Assembly (NCBI GenBank): GCA_900544655.1
Contig: UQWE01000029.1
Location: 1-11,660, forward strand
Source of the DNA: an uncultured Coriobacteriaceae bacterium
GTDB taxonomy: Bacteria; Actinomycetota; Coriobacteriia; Coriobacteriales; Atopobiaceae
Direction: 5' to 3'
Length of the DNA: 11,660 nucleotides
In this document: one piece after another, positions 7,027-11,660 of the stretch
Numbering within the stretch: the first letter of the stretch is position 1
How the letters are laid out: every line of letters starts with the position of its first letter
The notes under the pieces: model-generated
The model's input: the letters and a program-made list of their open reading frames with translations, nothing else
The model's database searches: none
Told to the model about the DNA's origin: nothing
Position numbers and translations under genes: made by a program

Positions 7027-7056
7027 AAAAAAAAGGGTCCGAGAAATCCCGGACCC
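7027..7056 (-). terminator. Rho-independent terminator after rplQ
   Basis: On the minus strand a perfect 7-base stem GGGTCCG/CGGACCC (7050-7056 with 7035-7041) closes an 8-base loop and runs straight into eight T residues (7027-7034). It begins 35 bases after the rplQ stop and closes the alpha operon. The ECF genes beyond it must use read-through or a promoter of their own. Confidence 0.93.
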
Positions 7057-7090
7057 TCTCATTTGCATAAAGCGAAATTGAGTGAAACGC

Positions 7091-7579
7091 CTACTCGGCA
7101 GTCTCCTCAGTGGCCTCAGCGGTCTCGACGACCTCGGTGGCCTCCTCGGCGGGAGCCTCCTCGACCTTCTCAACCTTGGTGACCACGGTCTTGGCCGGCT
7201 TGGCCTTGGCGGCGACAGGCTCGGTCACGATCTCCATGATGACGACCTCAGCGTTGTCACCCTTACGGGGACCAAGCTTCATGATGCGGGTGTAGCCGCC
7301 GTTGCGGTCAGCCCACATGCCCTGCGCGGCCTTCTCGAAGGTCTCGCGGACGAGCTCCTTGTCACCAAGCTTGGCGATGGCGAGACGACGGGAGTGCAGG
7401 TCGCCCTTCTTCGCCCAGGTGATGATGCGATCCACTTCGCCGCGGATGGCCTTAGCGCGCGGAAGGGTCGTCTTGATGCGGTCGTTGGCGAACAGCGCCT
7501 GGCACAGGCTCTTCTTCATAGCCTTGGTGTGGCTGGCGTCGGTACCAAGCTTCATACCGCTCTTCTTGTAGTGCCTCAT
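7091..7579 (-). CDS. rplQ: 50S ribosomal protein L17
   Basis: L17 is a large-subunit protein near the peptide exit tunnel. The product has 162 residues. The conserved body is residues 1 to about 118, from MRHYKKSGMKLGTDASHTKA to the GGYTRIMKLGPRKGDNAEV segment (94-112) that marks the family. The last 40 or so residues form a low-complexity Ala/Glu/Val/Thr tail, with Lys and Pro at first and then strongly acidic; such tails occur in actinobacterial L17. The start at 7579 follows GGAG at about ten bases. It is the last gene of the alpha operon, 30 bases after rpoA, and a strong terminator follows. Confidence 0.98.
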   Translation of the reverse strand: MRHYKKSGMKLGTDASHTKAMKKSLCQALFANDRIKTTLPRAKAIRGEVDRIITWAKKGDLHSRRLAIAKLGDKELVRETFEKAAQGMWADRNGGYTRIMKLGPRKGDNAEVVIMEIVTEPVAAKAKPAKTVVTKVEKVEEAPAEEATEVVETAEATEETAE

Positions 7580-7609
7580 AGTCAGTTACTCCTATGTGTG
7601 TAGCGGCGG

Positions 7610-8551
7610 CTAGGCCTTGAAGCCCAGACCCATCGACTCGAGCTTGTCCTTGACTTCCTCGATCGACTTGACGCCGAAGTTGCGGATGTTGAGCAGGTCG
7701 TTCTCAGAGAACTCAACGAGCTGACGCACGGAGTGAATACCGGCGCGCTTGAGGCAGTTGTAGGAACGGACCGAAAGGTCGAGCTCCTCAATCTGCTTGT
7801 CGAGATCAGTGTTGTCGTCGGTCTGGCCAGCGGCGAAGATCGACGCGTCCTCGACCGGCTCGCCCTCATCGGCCAGGCACATAAACGCGGTCATGTGCTG
7901 GTTGATGATGTTCGCAGCCTCGACGACGGCCTCGCGGGCGGTGACACCACCGTTCGTCTCGATCTCGAGGACGAGACGATCATAGTCGGTGTGCTGGCCC
8001 ACGCGGCAGGGCTCAACGGCCTTGGCGCAGCGAGTAACCGGCGAGAAGAGAGAGTCGACGTGAATGAGACCGATGGGGTCGTCATCGCGCTCGTTGTCCT
8101 CACCAGACACATAGCCACGACCAGTACCGATGCGCATGGACATCGTGAGGTGGGCGCCCTCGCCGAGGGTGCAGATAACGTGCTCGGGGTTGACGAGCGT
8201 GAACTCGGTCGGGATGTTGAAATCGCCGCCGGTCACGGTAGCCGGGCCGTCGATGGAAATCGTGGCCGTGGCCTCATCGCCAATGCCGAGACTCTTGAAC
8301 GCAAGTCCCTTGACGTTCAGAACGATGTCGGTGACGTCCTCGTAGACGCCCTCGACCGTAGTGAACTCATGCTGCACGCCGTCGATCTGGATGGCCTCCA
8401 CAGCGGCGCCCTCGAGAGAGGAGAGCAGCACGCGGCGAAGCGAGTTGCCAAGCGTGTCGCCATAGCCGTGCTCAAGCGGCTCGGTCACAACGCGAGCGAC
8501 ATTCTCGCTGACCTCTTCTACCGACACGGTCGGTCGGATGAAATCGGACAT
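7610..8551 (-). CDS. rpoA: DNA-directed RNA polymerase alpha subunit
   Basis: The alpha subunit dimerises to start RNA polymerase assembly and contacts UP elements and activators. The protein has 313 residues. The N-terminal domain (1 to about 230) shows the assembly motif EPLEHGYGDTLGNSLRRVLLSS (25-46). A short acidic linker (about 230-250) leads to the C-terminal domain (about 255-310), whose RSYNCLKRAGI segment (262-272) holds the DNA-binding arginine, asparagine and lysine of the 265 determinant. The last helix region includes NFGVKSIEEV (291-300). The start at 8551 has GGAGG six bases upstream; the longer reading from 8632 begins inside rpsD and has no homology. It is 22 bases after rpsD. 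Confidence 0.99.
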   Translation of the reverse strand: MSDFIRPTVSVEEVSENVARVVTEPLEHGYGDTLGNSLRRVLLSSLEGAAVEAIQIDGVQHEFTTVEGVYEDVTDIVLNVKGLAFKSLGIGDEATATISIDGPATVTGGDFNIPTEFTLVNPEHVICTLGEGAHLTMSMRIGTGRGYVSGEDNERDDDPIGLIHVDSLFSPVTRCAKAVEPCRVGQHTDYDRLVLEIETNGGVTAREAVVEAANIINQHMTAFMCLADEGEPVEDASIFAAGQTDDNTDLDKQIEELDLSVRSYNCLKRAGIHSVRQLVEFSENDLLNIRNFGVKSIEEVKDKLESMGLGFKA

Positions 8552-8573
8552 AGAAACCTCCAACCGATCTCTA

Positions 8574-9167
8574 CTACTTGGAGTAGAGCTCGACGATGAG
8601 CTGAGCGTCAATGTCAAGGTCGATCTGGTCACGGGTCGGGAGCTGAAGGACGGTGCCCTGGAGCTTCTCGATGTCGACCTCGAGCCAGGCCGGAACGGCC
8701 ATGTGCTCAGAAGAGATCAGAGCCTCCTTGATGGGGAGGAGATCCTTGAACTTCGGTGCGACGGCAACGACGTCGCCGGCCTTAACGCGGTAGGAGGGGA
8801 TGTCGACGCGCTTGCCGTTCACGGTGATGTGGCCGTGACGGACGGTCTGACGGGCCTCCTTGCGGGTGCGGGCGAAGCCAAGACGGAAAACCACGTTGTC
8901 CAGACGGCTCTCGAGGATGGTCATCAGGTTGTCACCCGTGATGCCCTCGATCTTCAGAGCCTTCTCGTAGTACATGTGGAACTGCTTCTCAAGCACGCCG
9001 TAGATGAACTTGGCCTTCTGCTTCTCACGAAGCTGACGGCCGTACTCGCTCTCCTGGCGACGCTGACGCTTGGGCTGGCGGTTCGACTTCTTGTTGATGC
9101 CCATCACGATCGGGTCAATGTCGAGCGCGCGGCACCTCTTAAGGACAGGAGTCCTATCCACTGCCAT
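8574..9167 (-). CDS. rpsD: 30S ribosomal protein S4
   Basis: S4 is a primary 16S rRNA binding protein that nucleates assembly of the 30S body; in E. coli it also represses its own alpha operon. The product has 197 residues. The S4 RNA-binding domain lies at about 86-140 and includes SRLDNVVFRLGFARTRKEAR (87-106) and GHITVNGKRV. The N-terminal part lacks the four-cysteine zinc site of some S4 proteins (only Cys12 is present), so this is the zinc-free form. The gene ends in two TAG codons in a row. The start at 9167 follows AAGGAAGGAA. It sits 19 bases after rpsK, the conserved rpsM-rpsK-rpsD-rpoA order. Confidence 0.99.
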   Translation of the reverse strand: MAVDRTPVLKRCRALDIDPIVMGINKKSNRQPKRQRRQESEYGRQLREKQKAKFIYGVLEKQFHMYYEKALKIEGITGDNLMTILESRLDNVVFRLGFARTRKEARQTVRHGHITVNGKRVDIPSYRVKAGDVVAVAPKFKDLLPIKEALISSEHMAVPAWLEVDIEKLQGTVLQLPTRDQIDLDIDAQLIVELYSK

Positions 9168-9186
9168 AGTTAGATTCCTTCCTTAC

Positions 9187-9594
9187 CTACACGCGGCGAC
9201 GCTTGCACGGACGGCAACCGTTGTGCGCGATGGGGGTCTTGTCCTGGATGCTCGAAACCTCGAGGCCAGCGGCCTGGAGGGAGCGGATGGCCGTCTCGCG
9301 ACCCGAACCCGGGCCCTTGACGAAGACGGACACCTTGTGGACGCCGTGCTCCATGGCCTCCTTGGCGCACGCCTCGGCAGCCATCTGAGCGGCGAACGGC
9401 GTGGACTTACGGGAGCCCTTGAAGCCGACCATGCCGGCAGAGCGCCAGGAGATCACGTTGCCCTGGGGGTCGGTGATCGAGATGATCGTGTTGTTGAAGG
9501 TGCTCTTGATGTGGGCCTGACCGACGGAGATGTTCTTGCGGTCGGCGCGCTTGATGCGGCCGCGGGCCTGCGCACCCTTCTTAGCAGTAGCCAT
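9187..9594 (-). CDS. rpsK: 30S ribosomal protein S11
   Basis: S11 lies on the 30S platform near the E-site mRNA path. The product has 135 residues, a usual length. Family landmarks are the VGQAHIKSTFNNTI segment (24-37), the KGPGSGRETAIR loop (93-104), and the basic C-terminus HNGCRPCKRRRV (124-135). The Asn-Gly in that tail matches the site that is isomerised to isoaspartate in E. coli S11. The ATG at 9594 has AGGGGAG upstream, overlapping the end of rpsM, 13 bases away. Confidence 0.99.
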   Translation of the reverse strand: MATAKKGAQARGRIKRADRKNISVGQAHIKSTFNNTIISITDPQGNVISWRSAGMVGFKGSRKSTPFAAQMAAEACAKEAMEHGVHKVSVFVKGPGSGRETAIRSLQAAGLEVSSIQDKTPIAHNGCRPCKRRRV

Positions 9595-9607
9595 TAGTCA
9601 GTCTCCC

Positions 9608-9979
9608 CTACTTCTTCTTCTTGCCGCCGACCTGACGCTTCTTACCCTTGCGGGTGCGAGCGTTGGTGTGCGTACGCTGGCCGCGGACAGGGAGGCCCTT
9701 GCGGTGACGGAGGCCGCGGTAGCAGCCAATCTCCATCAGGCGGGCAATGTTCTGACGCGTCTCACGACGGAGGTCGCCCTCGACGGTGAGGTTAGCATCG
9801 ATGTAATCGCGGATCTTGCCGACTTCTTCCTCAGTGAGGTCGCGCACGTGGGTGCTCGGATCAACGCCGGTAGCGGCGCAGATCTTGGAGGCGGTGGTGC
9901 GGCCGATGCCGTAGATATAGGTGAGTCCGATCTCAACGCGCTTCTCGCGCGGGAGGTCGACGCCGTTAATACGGGCCAA
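9608..9979 (-). CDS. rpsM: 30S ribosomal protein S13 (TTG start)
   Basis: S13 sits in the 30S head and bridges to the 50S subunit and P-site tRNA. The product has 123 residues. It opens with the family's MARINGVDLP, carries the helix-two-turn-helix YGIGRTTA (23-30), then the RNA-binding C-terminal stretch CYRGLRHRKGLPVRGQRTHT (86-105), and ends in a lysine run. The initiator is TTG at 9979-9977: the conserved protein begins exactly there, and GGAG lies about seven bases upstream with no in-frame ATG nearby. A TTG start may keep translation low or make it depend on rpmJ, whose stop is 14 bases upstream. Confidence 0.98.
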   Translation of the reverse strand: MARINGVDLPREKRVEIGLTYIYGIGRTTASKICAATGVDPSTHVRDLTEEEVGKIRDYIDANLTVEGDLRRETRQNIARLMEIGCYRGLRHRKGLPVRGQRTHTNARTRKGKKRQVGGKKKK

Positions 9980-9993
9980 CTTGTGCTCCTCTC

Positions 9994-10107
9994 CTAGCCC
10001 TGACGCTGCTTGTGGCGCGGGTTCTCGCAGATCACGTACACCTTACCGTGGCGACGAATGATCTTGCACTTATCGCACATCTTCTTGACCGAAGGACGTA
10101 CTTTCAT
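9994..10107 (-). CDS. rpmJ: 50S ribosomal protein L36 (zinc-binding form)
   Basis: The product is a 37-residue protein that starts MKVRPSVKKMCDKCK and ends HKQRQG. It stabilises 23S rRNA folding in the large subunit. Cys11, Cys14, Cys27 and His32 form the C-x2-C-x12-C-x4-H zinc ribbon, so this is the zinc-containing paralog type. The length is right for the family. The ATG at 10107 follows AGAGGAAG. It stands between infA and rpsM, as in many bacteria, 14 bases before the TTG start of rpsM. Confidence 0.98.
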   Translation of the reverse strand: MKVRPSVKKMCDKCKIIRRHGKVYVICENPRHKQRQG

Positions 10108-10148
10108 CGTTCTTCCTCTCGGTGTGTCTTACTTTCCTATATGAACGC

Positions 10149-10242
10149 CCAGCCGCTGGCGAGAATATCCAAGGCTGATCACACGCGCCTTGCTCCGCGT
10201 GCGGGAAGTACAAAGCCCTTGCGGGCATGCGGCTCGCGCCGC
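10149..10242 (-). promoter_or_regulatory. Hairpin-rich spacer between infA and rpmJ, possible alpha-operon leader
   Basis: The 143-base gap holds four hairpins in a row on the minus strand. In order of transcription they are GCGGC-GCGA-GCCGC (10229-10242), GCCC-GCAA-GGGC followed by TTT (10215-10226), an 8-base stem CGCACGCG/CGCGTGTG with one G-U pair and an 8-base loop (10180-10203), and a weaker CCAG-N3-CTGG (10149-10159). The first two are capped by GNRA tetraloops. Alpha operons are autoregulated by S4 through a structured mRNA in E. coli, so a regulatory leader is plausible. It could equally contain a weak terminator and an RNA processing site. Confidence 0.5.
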
Positions 10243-10250
10243 AGGGTGCC

Positions 10251-10469
10251 CTACTTGTAACGGTAGGTAATGCGCCCACGCTGAAGATCGTACGGCGACA
10301 TCTCGACGACGACCTTGTCACCAGGAAGAATACGGATGTAGTTCATCCTGATCTTGCCTGAAATGGTGCAGAGAATGACATGACCATTCTCGAGCTCAAC
10401 GTTGAACATCGCGTTGGGCAGCGGCTCGAGAACCTTACCCTCGAGCTCGATTGCGTCCTGTTTGCTCAC
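10251..10469 (-). CDS. infA: Translation initiation factor IF-1 (GTG start)
   Basis: IF-1 binds the 30S A site and helps IF-2 and IF-3 select the initiator tRNA. The protein has 72 residues, the exact usual length, when read from the GTG at 10469: (V/M)SKQDAIELEGKVLEPLPN. It is a single OB-fold (S1-like) domain with conserved FNVELENGH (37-45), ISGKIRMNYIRILPGD (51-66 region) and the SPYDLQRGRITYRYK end. The longer reading from an ATG at 10514 adds 15 residues that do not belong to the family. AGG within AAAAGGTAG serves as the ribosome binding site. It follows a strong terminator, so it needs its own promoter, for which a candidate is listed separately. Confidence 0.98.
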   Translation of the reverse strand: MSKQDAIELEGKVLEPLPNAMFNVELENGHVILCTISGKIRMNYIRILPGDKVVVEMSPYDLQRGRITYRYK

Positions 10470-10509
10470 TGCGCTACCTTTTCCTCGACACATGACACAG
10501 CGACTGAAC

Positions 10510-10538
10510 ATCATAACGAAAAACCCGCGCCACGTCTA
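10510..10538 (-). promoter_or_regulatory. Candidate infA promoter overlapping the map terminator
   Basis: On the minus strand TAGACG (10533-10538) and TATGAT (10510-10515) are spaced by 17 bases and match the vegetative consensus at 4 and 5 of 6 positions. The transcript would start near 10503, about 34 bases before the GTG of infA. The -35 box lies in the loop of the terminator that ends map, and the T-run is inside the spacer. The strong terminator upstream makes some promoter here necessary. Confidence 0.45.
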
Positions 10539-10551
10539 CGAGGCGCGGGTT
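10519..10551 (-). terminator. Rho-independent terminator after map
   Basis: A perfect 10-base GC-rich stem AACCCGCGCC/GGCGCGGGTT (10542-10551 with 10522-10531) closes a 10-base loop. The last bases of the stem start a short T-run, five T residues in all at 10519-10523. It lies 73 bases after the map stop codon and separates adk-map from infA and the alpha operon. Confidence 0.88.
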
Positions 10552-10624
10552 CTCCATAAGATTTTGATTGAAGTCGCCCTCTGATGGATGCTTGGGTCAC
10601 GAGTATCTCGACTCGTAGTCTTCC

Positions 10625-11410
10625 CTATTCGCCGCCCATCATCGAACACCAGGGGCCTTCATCGTCTGTCGTGAGGATGACAGGGCCGTCTTCCGTAACA
10701 GCAACCGTGTTCTCATAGTGAGCCGCCGTTCCACCGTCATTGGTGACAACCGTCCAGCGGTTACGGAGCACATGGGAATCATAGCCGTTCATACAAATCA
10801 TGGGCTCGATGGCGATGACCATGCCAGCCTGGAGCTTAACGCCCCTCCCCTTCTTGCCGTAGTTGGGGACGTTGGGTTCCTCGTGCATCTCGCGGCCAAT
10901 GCCATGACCGACGTAATCGCGAACTACTCCGTAGCCGTTCTCCTCAGCGAGAGACTGGATAGCATGGCCTACGTCGCCAAGGCGATTACCGGGCACGGCA
11001 GCTTCGATGCCAGCCTTGAGACAATCGCGCGTAACCTCGCAGAGACCTTTATCGGCATCGCTGGGCTTACCGCAATAGAATGTCCAGGCATTATCGCCAA
11101 CCCAGCCGTCAACTACCGCGCCGGTGTCGATGGAAACGATGTCGCCGTCTTCAAGCACGCGCTCTGCGGACGGGATGCCATGAACGATTTCTCCGTTGAT
11201 GGAGCAGCAAATGCTAGCCGGGAAACCACCATAGCCCTTAAATGCGGGCGTGCCGCCATGAGAGCGAATCACGCTCTCGGCCACACGATCAAGCTCGATC
11301 GTAGAGACCCCCGGCATGATCATGGCACCCACACGGCGTAGGGTGAGCTTGGAAAGCGCATCCGCAGGTCGCATGGCCTCTATCTGGTCTTGCGACTTAA
11401 TGATGATCAT
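10625..11410 (-). CDS. map: Methionine aminopeptidase, type I
   Basis: The enzyme removes the initiator methionine from nascent proteins. It has 261 residues in a pita-bread fold without a long N-terminal extension, hence type I (MetAP1a). The five metal ligands are visible: Asp95 (SIDTG), Asp106 (GDNAWTF), His169 (VGHGIG), Glu202 (AIEPM) and Glu233 (HYENTVAV). His78 (VHGIP) is the conserved substrate-side histidine. The ATG at 11410 overlaps the adk stop in an ATGA, so the two are translationally coupled, and AAGGAG within the last adk codons serves as ribosome binding site. The C-terminal tail after residue 245 (DDEGPWCSMMGGE) is a little longer than minimal. A strong terminator follows. 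Confidence 0.98.
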   Translation of the reverse strand: MIIIKSQDQIEAMRPADALSKLTLRRVGAMIMPGVSTIELDRVAESVIRSHGGTPAFKGYGGFPASICCSINGEIVHGIPSAERVLEDGDIVSIDTGAVVDGWVGDNAWTFYCGKPSDADKGLCEVTRDCLKAGIEAAVPGNRLGDVGHAIQSLAEENGYGVVRDYVGHGIGREMHEEPNVPNYGKKGRGVKLQAGMVIAIEPMICMNGYDSHVLRNRWTVVTNDGGTAAHYENTVAVTEDGPVILTTDDEGPWCSMMGGE

Positions 11411-11660
11411 AGGGCGAGGAGCTCCTTGACATCGGCGTAAACATCATCGACCGGGCGGTCGCCGTCAACGACCTTGAGAAGGCCCTTGCCCTTGTAGTAC
11501 TCAACAAGGGGAGCCGTCTGGGACTCATAGACGTTCAGGCGGTTCTGAATGGTCTCGGGCTTGTCATCGTCACGCTGATACATCTCGCCACCACAGGAGG
11601 GGCAGACGTCAACGCCGGCAGGGGCGGTGTAGCCACAAACGCGGCAGGGGCTTGTTCCGG
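11407..11660 (-). CDS. adk: Adenylate kinase, C-terminal part (zinc-type LID)
   Basis: The last 83 codons are present; the N-terminal P-loop part lies beyond the right edge. Adenylate kinase interconverts ATP + AMP and two ADP. The visible part starts inside the LID domain, where CRVC and CPSC form a four-cysteine zinc site, followed by the family's GGEMYQRDDDKPETIQNRL and VYESQTAPLVEYYKGKG, and ends with a short helix DVYADVKELLAL. It ends in TGA, the only TGA stop in the window, set by the 4-base overlap with map. The adk-map-infA order is the classic end of the spc operon region. Confidence 0.96.
   Translation of the reverse strand, partial: GTSPCRVCGYTAPAGVDVCPSCGGEMYQRDDDKPETIQNRLNVYESQTAPLVEYYKGKGLLKVVDGDRPVDDVYADVKELLAL

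Noticed and set aside
6975..7028. ATPase starts at 6992 or 7028
   Set aside because: The ATG at 6974 is the one placed right after GAGGAGG and starts directly with the conserved ABC strand; the upstream starts add non-homologous residues and 7028 would begin in the T-run of the terminator.
7733..8599. A 288-codon open frame on the plus strand
   Set aside because: It is antisense to rpoA, a certain gene, and has no independent support.

Overview
The window is ordinary housekeeping chromosome from a GC-rich bacterium, most likely an actinobacterium of class Coriobacteriia (Collinsella, Olsenella or Atopobium type). The grounds are the IF-1, RpoA and S4 sequences, the acidic Ala/Glu tail on L17, and a translation-gene order shared with Firmicutes. 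This placement comes from family resemblance, not from a database search. All fifteen genes lie on the minus strand, so transcription runs from right to left.

Right part (11660 to 7027), translation genes: the 3' end of adk, then map (overlapping adk by 4 bases), a strong terminator, infA, a hairpin-rich 143-base spacer, and the alpha operon rpmJ-rpsM-rpsK-rpsD-rpoA-rplQ, closed by a second strong terminator. A candidate infA promoter has its -35 box inside the loop of the preceding terminator.

Middle (6974 to 3712), an ECF transporter module and truA: one gene encodes a fused EcfA1-EcfA2 double ATPase, followed by the EcfT membrane protein and tRNA pseudouridine synthase TruA, all tightly coupled. 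This is the Firmicutes order rpoA-rplQ-ecfA1-ecfA2-ecfT-truA, with the two ATPase genes merged. No substrate-binding S component is in the window.

Left part (3605 to 1), less conserved: a single-pass membrane protein that looks like an LCP-family protein without its catalytic arginines, a degenerate 15-bp tandem repeat across its 3' end, a family 2 glycosyltransferase, and then an arginine biosynthesis operon starting with argC and argJ (argJ truncated by the window edge). The space upstream of argC holds TGCATA-type inverted repeats that may be ArgR operators.

I found no mobile element, CRISPR array, tRNA or rRNA, and no clear undescribed multi-gene system. The points most worth a second look are the 15-bp coding-phase repeat at the end of the LCP-like gene, the row of hairpins before rpmJ, the use of TAG stops in 13 of 15 genes, and promoters that appear to be embedded in terminators.
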